A DNA stretch of 35,473 bases from Propionivibrio sp. (GTDB taxonomy: Bacteria > Pseudomonadota > Gammaproteobacteria > Burkholderiales > Rhodocyclaceae): positions 1 through 35,473 of the forward strand of contig JADJLB010000014.1 of the NCBI GenBank assembly GCA_016705685.1. The letters run 5' to 3'. The position numbers and the translations under genes were made by a program. This document shows, piece by piece, positions 27,058-35,473 of this stretch (position 1 is the first letter of the stretch; each line of letters starts with the position of its first letter). The notes beneath the pieces are model-generated. The model was not told where the DNA came from. It made no database searches and saw nothing but the letters and a program-made list of their open reading frames with translations.

Positions 27058-28215
27058 TTAGGCCGGAGTCAGGTCGCCGCCACGCACTGCGGCCGGCTTC
27101 TCCGTTGCCAAGGCCAGACGACGCTCGGCACGCAACGTAATCAGGTTCTTGGTGAAGTTGTCGCTGTCCGAATCGGACATTTCGACGACAACCCCTTCGC
27201 GGTTGTGAATCATGTACGCCTGCTTGAACGCACCCACCTGGAAGGTGTCCGCCGCCATGCCGATGGACTGGATGACCGGGAGGCCGAACAGGTAGGGCTG
27301 GCCGGACGAACTGACGTTGTAGAGCGTCTGTCCGGCGGCCGTGGTGAACAGTTCGATCTCGATCGTTGCCCAGTCTGCCGGGTTCAGAACGATGGCGTCG
27401 GCCGGGTAGCCTGCCGCGTAAAGGTCGGCCATGATCTTGCGGATCAGCACCAGTTTTTTCAGCGTAGAACCCAGCGCCGCGTTAGCGTAGCCGTGTGCGG
27501 TGTAGTTGCCCGCGTCGTAGGTTCCGCTGATGTTCGGCGCCGTGCCGTCACCCACAACGAGCTGAACGTCGACCTTCTGATTGACGCCGTAAGCCATGCG
27601 TGTATTCACATACGCGGCCAGCGCCGTGTTATCCGATGCAAGTTGTTTGCTGATCTTGATCCAGTGGGCGACGGTCGACACCGGCATATTCACCAGCGAC
27701 CAGGTCAGCGCCGACTCGGCTTTGGCTGCACCTTCTGCGGCTTCCGCTGCTGAATTCGTAAAGGAGGCTTCCTTGGTGAATTCGATGGCATTGCTGGTGG
27801 TTGTTGTTGCAGGAATCAGCGACTCCATGGAGAACGGCAGGAAGGCGCCGGCGACGATTCCGGGCTTGCGGTCGGGCGCGACGGTGGCATCGGCGCCGGT
27901 CAGCGTGTTCTTGACTTCGACACGCATCTTGTTGAGGTGGCCGCCGGCGAAATCGGCATAACGGGCATTTTTGACAAACTGCTCGCCCCAGGTTTCGATT
28001 TTTTCGCCTTCGGCGGGCGGCGCGGTGCCTCTTTGCTTGATTAAAACCAGCTGATCAGCGAATTCGCGCTGCTTGATGCCGAAGTTTTCAATGGCGGCCT
28101 TGGTTTCTGCGGAAACTTCACCGAATTTGGCTTCCATGTCGGCCTTGGTCGAGAAGGCAGCCAGCTGGGCCTCGATGTTTTCGAGGGCTTTGGTAACTTG
28201 TTGTACGATTTCCAT
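27058..28215 (-). CDS. major capsid protein, HK97 fold
   Basis: A 385-residue protein, start chosen at ATG 28215 (MEIVQQVTKALENIEAQLAA). The first 100 residues form the coiled delta domain that is cut off by the protease. The mature part has FLPFSMESLIPATTTTSNAI, AHWIKISKQLASDN, AIVLNPADWATIEIELFTTA, LFGLPVIQSIGMAADTFQVG and the C-terminal E-R-R-L-A-L-A-T-E-K-P-A-A, all usual in HK97-type capsids. Confidence 0.93.
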   Translation of the reverse strand: MEIVQQVTKALENIEAQLAAFSTKADMEAKFGEVSAETKAAIENFGIKQREFADQLVLIKQRGTAPPAEGEKIETWGEQFVKNARYADFAGGHLNKMRVEVKNTLTGADATVAPDRKPGIVAGAFLPFSMESLIPATTTTSNAIEFTKEASFTNSAAEAAEGAAKAESALTWSLVNMPVSTVAHWIKISKQLASDNTALAAYVNTRMAYGVNQKVDVQLVVGDGTAPNISGTYDAGNYTAHGYANAALGSTLKKLVLIRKIMADLYAAGYPADAIVLNPADWATIEIELFTTAAGQTLYNVSSSGQPYLFGLPVIQSIGMAADTFQVGAFKQAYMIHNREGVVVEMSDSDSDNFTKNLITLRAERRLALATEKPAAVRGGDLTPA

Positions 28216-28225
28216 GACGGTTCCT

Positions 28226-28902
28226 TTATTTTGGTAGGTAGTTGCGGAGCGCAAACAGCACTTGCTCCTGACTGGATTGCGCCTCGGCGTCTTCGTCAGC
28301 ATCCCGCTGCCTGAATATGTCCTTGGCTTTGGCAACGAGCTGTTTCGCTGTTGCCTTGTTGAACGCTCCTACATCCCGCAGTAGTCGCTCAAAATCCCTG
28401 ACGGTTTCGATCCGTCCGATTTCTTCTGCGGCCTTGACGGAAAACACCCTGGCTTCCGCATTGGCCGGTTCATTTACGATGGATATTTCCTTGAGCATCT
28501 TGATCTTGTGAATTATTCTGATTCCGTCTGCCCTGTACTCCGTATACTCTGGGTCAGGCACGATGGCGACCGATAATCCGCTGACCAATCCGGATTTAAT
28601 CCCCAATAGGCGTCGATGGCGCTTGGCATTTTCATCACCAGGCTTGCGTCTCCGAACAGTCCGCGATCGTCTTCATTCAATCCGGACCAATATCCGACCG
28701 GCAACTTTCCGTCCAGCCAGCCGTGATTTACATAAACCGGGATCCTGACTTTTTTCAGCACCTCTGAATAGGCGCCCGCCATTATTACGTCGTCGTATGA
28801 GTCAACATTTCCGAATACCGAGCCGTAGCCGCTGAAAGTGCCCTCAGAGGCCGCGAACTTAATGTCGCATTCACTGAGCGAGAGTGTTTGATGGGTCAGC
28901 AT
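28226..28902 (-). CDS. HK97-type prohead protease (frameshifted)
   Basis: The first frame reads FAASEGTFSGYGSVFGNVDS then VIMAGAYSEVLKKVRIPVYV, with His in VNHGWLDGKLPVGYW. The next frame continues GLVSGLSVAIVPDPEYTEYR, then KMLKEISIVNEPANAEARVF. The join is at about 28600, where AAA should be AAAA. H-x-x-x ... S-G-L-S-V ... L-K-E-I-S-I-V are the hallmarks of this serine protease, with Ser in the G-L-S motif. It trims the scaffold domain of the capsid protein. Confidence 0.87.
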
Positions 28903-30152
28903 TGCCGCCTCCTTTGGTCTGCCCGAGCATCCGCAGTGGTGCCAGGTTGGTTTGCGCCGTCAGCTCGTCGCCGCCCTTGATCGGCGGGTCGTTTTCGAGC
29001 TGACGGCATTCGTTGCGCGTCTTGAGTCCGTTCTGTACGCCTTTGGCGTAGATTTCCATGCGGTCCTTGAGGTTGGCGCGGAGCAAGGCATCGAAACTGA
29101 TTTCGACGGTCAGTTTGGCGCGTTGCGCGCTGGTTAAAACGCGCTTTGTTACGGCCTGCTCGATGCGCACCAGCGCCGGCCGGATCGTTGATTTGAAGAA
29201 GCCTTCGATGATCTGCTCGACGCCGGACCCCCAGGCGGTGACGTTGCTATGCCCGACCATCACCGGCGGCACGCTGAACCAGCGGCAGATTTCCTCGACC
29301 GTGAATTGGCGCGTATCCAAAAGCTGCTGATCCTGCGGCGTGAGGTTGATCTGCTGGTATTTCATGTCGGCCTCAAGCAGCTTGATGCGCGAGGTGTCGC
29401 CTTCGGCCAGGTCGGCAAAGTTGGCTTTGATCGCCTTGCGCTGGTCGTCTTTCAGGACGCGGTCGATCATCAGTATTCCGGTCGGCTTGCCGCCGTTGGC
29501 AAACAGCTTGTTTGCTTCCTTTTGTGCGTTGGCCGCTTCGGTCGTGGTGGCGCGCATGTAGTCGAGGCGCGCGAAGCCGATAGTGCCGTTGCCGATTTCC
29601 TTGATGTGCAGGACGCTGTCTTCGGACAGCACCGCGACGTTGCCGCCGATGTAATATTTATAGGAAACGCTGCCGTCGTCGAGAATGTGCATTTCGACCT
29701 GATCGGCAGCCATTGGCCAGAGTGATTCCGCCTCGCCATTTTCATCTCGTTCAATCCGAGCGTAGGCATTGCCCCGCAGAATCAGATTGAGCAGCATGGC
29801 CACCCAGAACTCGACCGGCGTCATGCGTGAATTCGGGCTGTTGTGCAGGATCACCCAAAGCATGGTGTCGCGCGCCAGTTCGCGCATGCCGTCTTTTTGC
29901 GTATAGACGAAGAACGGCAAGGTGGCGATGGTGTTGGCCAGCAGCCAGACGCATGACCAGACGGTCGAGAGCTGCATAGCACCATCGGGGCCGATGTTGC
30001 TCGACCCTTCGATCAATGCGCTTGACGGCGCTCCGGATTGTTGGCCGGAATGCTGGCCGAGCGCGCCCGGTTCCTTCGATGACTATTGAGTCTTTCCAGG
30101 GGTCATACGCTCCAACATCAAGCGTCGGCAGAGTGGTTATTTCATTGCTCAT
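28871..30152 (-). CDS. portal protein, HK97 family (frameshifted near its start)
   Basis: It starts at ATG 30152 (MSNEITTLPTLDVGAYDPW). One extra G in the run at 30066-30068 breaks the frame; restored, it continues GALGQHSGQQSGAPSSALIE and TVWSCVWLLANTIATLPFFV. The body has LILRGNAYARIERDENGEAE, SVLHIKEIGNGTIGFARLDY, FSVPPVMVGHSNVTAWGSGV, all typical of HK97 portals. A ring of twelve forms the DNA gate. About 426 residues, the normal size. Confidence 0.92.
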
Positions 30153-30156
30153 TTAG

Positions 30157-31887
30157 TCAGCCTGAAATGGGGTCGAGGATAAAATCGTCGATCGGGACGT
30201 CTTCTTCTGCTACGGCCAGCGCCCGATTCATACCGATGATGGTGGCCACTGCGCCGTCAATCTTGTTTCCGGCGCGCAACTTGCGCGGGAAGATGTTTTC
30301 GTTTCGGTCTTCCTTGACTTCGACGTTGCTCATCATCCAGACATAACAGGGGTTACCGTCGTGATGGAAGCGCCCGGCGTCGATCTGCGCCGAGATTTCC
30401 TTCATCGGGTCGCTCAGAAAGCGGACCTGCTGCGGTATATCGACGACGTCGAGGCCTTCTTCCTGCAAATTGGCACCGAGCTGGTGGCCACCCCAGGGGT
30501 CTTTGGCGACTTCGCGGATATGGACGGCGCTGGCGCTTTCGATGATGTCTTCCTGTATCTGCTGCAGGGCGATCATGTTGCCCGGGGTGGCGATCAGGTG
30601 GCCCTCGTTGACCCAGGCCCGATAATGGGCGTTTTCTTCCTTTTCGATAGCGGCTTCGGGCGCGTAGTTACGCGAAAAGGCGGTGTAGTGGCGCGCGCCG
30701 TCTTTCGTTTTCCAGCAGAGCCAGACGGCGCTGGCGATGTCCTGTTTGCTGGCCAGGTCGAGGCCGACTACGCAGCCATCCCACCCGGAGCCGCCAATGC
30801 TGAGCGCGCTGTTTCCCGCGCGCTGCAGGTTGGACAGGTTGAGCCACGGCGAGGCGGCTGCGACCCAGATGTTCAGGTGCTTGGTCTTGAATACGTTCTG
30901 CTTGCGCGGGTCGCTGATCGCGTCGCGCTGTTGCAGCCTGAGAAATTCCGCGTCGATCGAGACGCCATAATTCGGGTTGGCTTTGAGCAGCGCCGTTTCG
31001 CTCGTCCAATCGTCGTCTTCGTCGGCTGTGAAGATGATGCCGAAGCGCTGGTTGTTTTCGATGACGCCTTCGAGGATCTTCTGCAGCTCGACCTGGTGCA
31101 TGAAGCACGGGCCGGAAATGTCCGACCCTGCGGTGGTAATGACCAGTATCAATGGCTGCGAGCGGGCGCCCATGCCGGTCTGCATGGTGTCGTACAGCTC
31201 GGAGGTCTTGTGCTCGTGGTACTCGTCAACAATGGCGCAGCTCGGCGATGCGCCGTCGCCAGGCCGCCCGATTACCGGCTCGAATTTCGAGTTGTTTTCG
31301 GCAATCGACAGGTTTGAAACGTTGACGGAAATTCCGTAGTTCTGCACAAATCGCGGCGTTGCCCGCGCCATCAGGAGCGCAGGGCGGAAGACTTCCATCG
31401 CCTGATCCTGCGACGTGGCGCCCGAATAAACTTCGGCCCCGAACTCGCCATCGACGGCGAGCATGTAGTTTCCGATGACAGCAGCCAGCGTGCTCTTGGC
31501 GTTCTTGCGCGGGACGATGACGTCTGCAACGCGAAACCGGCGCTTTCCGGTCGCCTTGATGACCCATCCGAATACGCTGGCCAGGATGAATATCTGCCAG
31601 CGCTCCAGCTTGATCAATTGCCCTCGGGCAGCCCAGTCGCCTTTGATGTGCGGCATCAACTCGGCGAACTTGCATACCCGCTCGGCTGGCCGATAGACCC
31701 TGCCGTCAATATCGGTTAGCTCGGGATTCCATTCGAATGGAAACGATTTGGACTCGGGACGTTTCAGGTCGTTCAGGTGGCGTTCGCAGGCGAGCCGATG
31801 CCACTTGCAGGCTACGATTTTTCCTTCTACGACTTCGGTTGCATAGTCTGTAGCAATCTCGGCAAATGAGGCTACAGGGATCTCCAT
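30157..31887 (-). CDS. terL: terminase large subunit
   Basis: A 576-residue packaging motor. The Walker A-type motif P-R-K-N-A-K-S-T is at 126-133, Walker B C-A-I-V-D-E at 217-222, and the first nuclease Asp lies at 377 in GCVVGLDLASKQD. The N-terminus (GKIVACKWHRLACERHLNDL) is the HK97-like form. ATP-driven DNA translocation and cutting at the portal. It overlaps the small subunit by 16 bases. Confidence 0.94.
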   Translation of the reverse strand: MEIPVASFAEIATDYATEVVEGKIVACKWHRLACERHLNDLKRPESKSFPFEWNPELTDIDGRVYRPAERVCKFAELMPHIKGDWAARGQLIKLERWQIFILASVFGWVIKATGKRRFRVADVIVPRKNAKSTLAAVIGNYMLAVDGEFGAEVYSGATSQDQAMEVFRPALLMARATPRFVQNYGISVNVSNLSIAENNSKFEPVIGRPGDGASPSCAIVDEYHEHKTSELYDTMQTGMGARSQPLILVITTAGSDISGPCFMHQVELQKILEGVIENNQRFGIIFTADEDDDWTSETALLKANPNYGVSIDAEFLRLQQRDAISDPRKQNVFKTKHLNIWVAAASPWLNLSNLQRAGNSALSIGGSGWDGCVVGLDLASKQDIASAVWLCWKTKDGARHYTAFSRNYAPEAAIEKEENAHYRAWVNEGHLIATPGNMIALQQIQEDIIESASAVHIREVAKDPWGGHQLGANLQEEGLDVVDIPQQVRFLSDPMKEISAQIDAGRFHHDGNPCYVWMMSNVEVKEDRNENIFPRKLRAGNKIDGAVATIIGMNRALAVAEEDVPIDDFILDPISG

Positions 31888-32393
31888 GCGTCTTGTGTGG
31901 CTTCTTCAAAAAGGTCCGACTGCCTGTTGTCGGAGGGTTTTACACGACAGCGGGAAGACGGCGACATGCCAAAGCTTGCCAGGTAGCGGTCGCAATCCTG
32001 CTGTAATTTTCCAATGATTCGAATAAGCGCGGATTCGCGCATGAATCCGGTGGGCGTTTTTTGAGTGAAGACGGATTCGGCCTGGTCTTCGCCTGCCTCT
32101 TCTGCCTGCCTACGTTTGGCTTCAAGCGCCTGCTCGGCGAGTACAAGGCGGCCCCAAGTCTGGCAGTAAATTGCTAGCGCAGCACGATCAAGGCGGCTGA
32201 CAAGCCCGACGATTTCAAGCTCGACGGTGATACGCCGCCACTCTTTTCTTGCTTCTTTCGTCAAGTGGCTCGGAATATCCGGGACAACAACTTCGGGTTG
32301 GACGCCGTCAGAAAGATCAATCGCGCGGCGCCCAGGGTTTCCGCGCAGCAGCTTGATCACATTCGACTGTGGCTTCGGCCCACGTACTCCCAT
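31872..32393 (-). CDS. terS: terminase small subunit, P27 family
   Basis: A 173-residue protein, start chosen at ATG 32393: MGVRGPKPQSNVIKLLRGNP. The R-G-P-K-P-x-x-x-x-x-K-L-L-R-G-N-P-G-R-R opening, VPDIPSHLTKEARKEWRRIT and the helical WGRLVLAEQALEA are marks of the P27 family. It recognises phage DNA and loads the large subunit. The ORF extends upstream in frame into an HNH remnant, but the conserved start argues against a real fusion. Confidence 0.9.
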   Translation of the reverse strand: MGVRGPKPQSNVIKLLRGNPGRRAIDLSDGVQPEVVVPDIPSHLTKEARKEWRRITVELEIVGLVSRLDRAALAIYCQTWGRLVLAEQALEAKRRQAEEAGEDQAESVFTQKTPTGFMRESALIRIIGKLQQDCDRYLASFGMSPSSRCRVKPSDNRQSDLFEEATQDAWRSL

Positions 32394-32436
32394 TACCGCC
32401 CCAATAAAAAAAATTCCAAAACTTTCGGATATGGTC

Positions 32437-32597
32437 CCATTTCGCCCGTAGCCTCGCTCGTGCCGCGACAATCTGCGCTCATCAGCGAAACGACCAATGC
32501 CTCTGTCTTTGATATGATCTTCGCAATAACCGCTTCCGCCTTCCACTAACCGGCTGCAGCCCATGTGGCGGCACGGCTTGGGTGCCGCTATTGGCAT
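32437..32597 (-). pseudogene. N-terminal remnant of an HNH endonuclease
   Basis: It starts MPIAAPKPCRHMGCSRLVEG, continues SGYCEDHIKDRGIGRFADER and RRLSRHERGYG, and with one G restored AKWDHIRK. This is the N-terminal zinc-binding start of the HNH proteins that normally precede terS in HK97-type phages and aid packaging. The catalytic H-N-H half is absent: after I-R-K the sequence runs straight into the terS leader. A deletion has removed it. Confidence 0.7.
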
Positions 32598-32621
32598 GAT
32601 CCGACGCGCCGTAAACGCCAA

Positions 32622-32642
32622 AACCCGCAACGAGTGCGGGTT
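32622..32642 (-). terminator. terminator between Q-like gene and late operon
   Basis: On the minus strand AACCCGCA-CTCG-TTGCGGGTT forms a perfect 8-base stem followed by TTGG. It lies after the Q-like gene and just before the packaging genes, where a Q-type antiterminator would act. Confidence 0.6.
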
Positions 32643-32661
32643 CCGGGAAGACAGGTGGTGC

Positions 32662-33107
32662 TTACATTGTTGACAACAGACACCACAATTGAGATTTGTC
32701 AAGCGCACCTTGCCACCTCGGAAAACGAATCGCGATAACGCCGCGCCACGTCGCTACGTTGAGCCATTTCGCTACGCAATCGGATGTGCCTTCGATCACT
32801 CGGTTCTCATATGTCCTATAGTCGCAGCTACAGCGCCCGGCCAGCACAGCGCGCGCTGCCCTCGTACTGCCAGAACAAGCGCACCGCTGCAGCATAACGC
32901 ACCGCAACCCCGTTCATCGCCGCGTCGGTATCGCCAGCCTCTCCAGACAATGTATTGATCACCTGATCTCCGCGTGATCCTGATGGCGCAATTCCCACAT
33001 CGCGCAAGACGAAAGCTTTGGCAGCCCACCGCCAGCCGCCCATCGCGCCCAATTACGCATTCTCCTGACAAAGTCTTCCGGCAACTCCGACAGATCCGCC
33101 TGCTCAT
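32662..33107 (-). pseudogene. Q-like late regulator (multiple frameshifts)
   Basis: Three frames carry parts of one protein: ADLSELPEDFVRRMRNWARW, then TLSGEAGDTDAAMNGVAVRY AND-type continuation AAAVRLFWQYEGSARCAGRA, then CDYRTYENRVIEGTSDCVAK. The order L-P-E-D-F-V-R-R-M-R-N-W-A-R ... D-T-D-A-A ... A-V-x-L-F-W-Q-Y ... Y-R-T-Y-E-x-R-V is what I expect of small sigma-region-4-like or antiterminator-Q-like proteins of betaproteobacterial phages. ATG at 33107 overlaps the stop of the gene before. At least two indels split it. Confidence 0.6.
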
Positions 33108-33344
33108 CCCGCCTCTCCTTTCCTCGCCACCATCGGCTCTTGCACCAGCGCATCGCCGCTGACGCTGAACGCTGCTTTCAGCGCAGGCGTACCAATCGAC
33201 TCACGCCCCCGCTCCGCATAGAACGTCGGCGGGCCGTCGATGCCATCGCGGATCGCGTTATTGATTGACAACACACCAAAGACCCTGGCACGCATCAACA
33301 AACTCCGGAACCTTCGGCATCGCGTCGCTTATCGGCTTGCTCAT
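33104..33344 (-). CDS. small phage protein upstream of the Q-like gene (frameshifted)
   Basis: It starts MSKPISDAMPKVPEFVDAC, shifts near 33280, and continues VLSINNAIRDGIDGPPTFYA then GTPALKAAFSVSGDALVQEP, to a TGA overlapping the next ATG. Its place and pattern (A-M-P ... F-V-D-A-C ... G-I-D-G-x-P-T-F-Y-A-E) recall a small protein often found before the Q gene. Function unknown. Confidence 0.5.
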
Positions 33345-34430
33345 TGCACACCACCCTGCTTTAACGCGTACTCCTTATGGACAATTCCGCAGTAACACTG
33401 CCGACAGCGCATGGCTGCACCCACGTCCATTTTCCAGGCGCGTATTGCCGTGCGTGACCTCGCCGAAGGTGCACTCTGGGTGACGCGTGCGTTCCATCTC
33501 CATGCGCATTCGAGCGACCTTTCGTCAGGTCAATCTCAGCGTCAAAACGAGAACAATGGGAGTTTTCCGCGCTTTTTCCGTGCGCGCTTCAACTTCTCGT
33601 CCGGTAGGTGCTCAACCTGCCTGACGTTCGAGCAGTTCAGCGCCGTCAGGAAAATTGCAGTCAGCTTCAGAAAGCCGAAACAAAATCAACATAAGGCCCG
33701 CGAATGTTCGGGAAAATATTCCAACGCAGATCCGACTCGCCAACACCTTCTCTCACCCCACCCGCAAAACTCCCATTCCAAGGTTGTTTGTCTTACGAAT
33801 ACAAACTATGTTGTTGCAATAGCCAATACCGCACGTCGTGCATACGCACCCTACAAGCTCGAATTCGAACCAGCAAACGGGAATGGCGGTCTGACAAGTC
33901 CTGGGACTAAACCCACATCCGGGATAGATTTTTCGCTTCCTACGTAAAACAAACAGCGTCCCTTGCGCAACATCTGCAACATTCAAAATTCAACAACCTC
34001 CATTGATATTTTGTAACCGGTCGGCGCCAAGATATCGTCCTTGTCGAACTTTTCGATCAACTCATGCAGATGGCACGTCCTCACACTGCGTCCGACATCC
34101 AATCAAGGTCGTCCTACAGGTCGGCCGCAGCAAGCCACGCCAATGCTTGTTTGATGAGGACGACCGTCCTACCTTAAACCTCGCGTGTGCACAGGTGTCT
34201 ACACGCTTACCCGCGCGCACGCGATACAGGCCGTCCGGTCGTCCTCGGCCTTTGTTTTCGGGCCTCTCCGTGGCCAAACCTGTGGGACGACCTCGCAAAC
34301 AGGCCGTACTACACGCCGAGTCGGAGCATCAATTCACTGCGCGCATGGTCAGATGGAGCAGATCATTGTCACTTTCCAACTCGGTTTGGCTGGCGCCTGG
34401 CACAGCGACGTTTCTTTTCTTCTGACGGCG
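33341..34430 (-). other. about 1.1 kb of broken or unrecognised leftward sequence
   Basis: Only fragments are visible on the minus strand: a Cys-rich end (CRQCYCGIVHKEYALKQGG, stop overlapping the next gene) with a possible start at 33509, and a basic Gly/Arg/Pro stretch (GRPTGLATERPENKGRGRPD, about 34250-34298). The base composition falls in 33650-34020. Genes for recombination or replication accessory functions would be expected here in this phage type, but no complete one can be read. Confidence 0.3.
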
Positions 34431-35473
34431 GGGAAGACGCGCATTCAGGCGTTTTACTTCCCGGCTTTGCCGTGGAGTGCGATCCCATGCCCCCCAGGAT
34501 CGCCGCCACGCGCATCTGCTCCCCTTCGTCCATCGGGTACCCTCGATCTTCAACGCATCGGTCAGCGTCCGACGTGGTTTACATAAGGCAGCCCGTTGTT
34601 TTGCGACCGCAATTCGGCAATCGGATACTGCCAAGCGTCGATCTGCAGTCCAGTCTTCGCCTACCGGTCGAACAGCACGCGCTCCGTCACCAACGCGCTG
34701 AGGAAATAACGCCAGCTTCGGCGTTTCACTCCGGATCGATCACCACGCGGTTGCCATCGACCCACCAGCTCTACCGTCGTCTGGCATACAGCTGCTGACG
34801 GCCTCCGCCCATATCTGCTCGCGGTCGGCGCCTCCAGCCCTGCCAGGTCAATGGCCCCGACCTCGAACGCGCCAGAATACGCCACCAGACCCGTCTCGTC
34901 CTTGCCGTACTGCGCCATGTTCGTCGTGCCGACAAAAAAACGCTCTGTCCCGGCACGTCCTCGGCACGGCGCCCGCGGTGCCAGCGCACCGGTCTGTCTG
35001 CGTGCCCCAGAAACTGTTTGAACGCCGTGTCGTCAGCCTTGCGGTGGCTATCCATCTCGGCCATCTCGTTGCACCTTGCCCTGCATATTCGCCAGCGCGT
35101 CCTTGTCGCCGATCACCAACTTTGAATCGCTGAACCAGTCCAGACGAAAACGGCACGCGCTGCTTTCGTCGATTTCAGCGAGCGCTCCGGGCCCCTCAAA
35201 CGCCGGCATCGTATCAGCTTGCATCCCGGCCGCATGATGCGCGCCACCGCGCCTGGCCACTTCACCGACAGCGGCAATTTTTTCCGCAGCAGCTCGATCC
35301 GTTCTGTTGTCTCGCGCGAAGCCGAGCCAGCCCGGTAAATGCCTCCGAGATACGTTCCGGCGGAAGCTCTCAAGACGCGGATCCCCATCCCATACCAAAG
35401 ACCGCAGCCCACTCGCGCACCGGACCAAACGCGTTCTGATGCGCCACCGACAACACCGCATCCATCACAACGC
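34430..35473 (-). pseudogene. VapE-like primase/helicase (many frameshifts, cut by window edge)
   Basis: Parts lie in all three leftward frames, in the right order: VMDAVLSVAHQNAFGPVREW, SLVWDGDPRLESF, VARIMRPGC, ADTMPAFEGP, a Walker A-like GPERSLKST, LDWFSDSKLVIGDKDALANM, AEMDSHRKADDTAFKQFLG, TNMAQYGKDETG, AIDLAGLEA, DREQIWAEAV, ALKIEGTRW and EQMRVAAILGGMG. This is the order of virulence-associated protein E / P4-type replication ATPases. I count at least six frame changes in about 1 kb. It would unwind or prime phage DNA. Its 5' end is outside the window unless the molecule is circular. Confidence 0.75.

Noticed and set aside
26974-27753. A 259-codon rightward ORF opposite the major capsid gene
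   Set aside because: The capsid gene is clear on the other strand; the shadow has no recognisable features.
30361-31317. A 318-codon rightward ORF opposite terL
   Set aside because: The leftward frame has intact Walker A, Walker B and nuclease motifs. The rightward one is a shadow made by codon bias.
31872-32708. A natural fusion of an HNH domain to the terminase small subunit in one 278-codon ORF
   Set aside because: The HNH part ends early and is in a different frame once one G is restored, while the M-G-V-R-G-P-K-P start of terS is conserved. The shared frame is accidental.
1-35473. tRNA or rRNA genes
   Set aside because: No cloverleaf with a T-loop G-T-T-C-R-A-N-N-C in context, and no rRNA-like stretch, was found by eye. 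A tRNA search program was not available.

Overview
The window reads as most or all of a tailed, HK97-like siphovirus (free phage or prophage) of a GC-rich proteobacterium, most likely a betaproteobacterium. The host guess rests on gene style and G+C alone.

Layout. (1) About 1-2690: a control region. A Cro/YdaS-like gene, a CII-like gene and an HTH gene run leftward. A rightward operon of small stop-start-overlapping genes runs from 1447. Between them lies a mirror-symmetric pair of promoters and operators. (2) About 2690-10715: rightward small genes punctuated by 16 well-formed attC sites plus one degenerate site. This is an integron gene-cassette array without an integrase (CALIN type). It carries two DNA methyltransferases, an inverted XRE regulator pair with its own promoter and operator, several small DNA-binding-type proteins and many unknown small proteins. 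(3) 10742-32393, leftward: the late operon. In transcription order it holds terminase small and large subunits, portal, prohead protease, major capsid, accessory head proteins (one with a LamG domain and 11 tandem repeats), connectors, tail tube, tail-assembly chaperone with a -1 slippery site, tape measure, DUF2460, DUF2163, NlpC/P60, a 1053-residue tail-tip protein, a fibre-like protein, holin, GH108 endolysin and small lysis or accessory genes. (4) About 32437-35473, leftward: an HNH endonuclease remnant, a Q-like late regulator, a small gene, and a VapE-type primase/helicase. All are broken by single-base frameshifts.

How it fits together. The leftward early genes at the left edge and the leftward replication genes at the right edge would form one transcript if the molecule were circular: control, CII, HTH, VapE, Q-like regulator, packaging, head, tail, lysis. 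The cassette array is transcribed the other way, at the distal end of the rightward operon, and meets the end of the lysis genes head-on. That is a typical place for accessory cargo.

The main discovery is the attC array inside a phage genome. In most cassettes the core site at the cassette start is the exact complement of the inverse core site at its end, which is the signature of integron cassettes. Four long attC sites carry a ribosome site plus an overlapping stop-start (ATGA), so translation could be handed from one cassette to the next. One cassette gene is present twice with different downstream attC sites.

Caution: many genes carry one-base indels, several at homopolymers. They are densest at the two window edges. 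This looks more like sequencing error than decay, but I cannot tell from the sequence alone.
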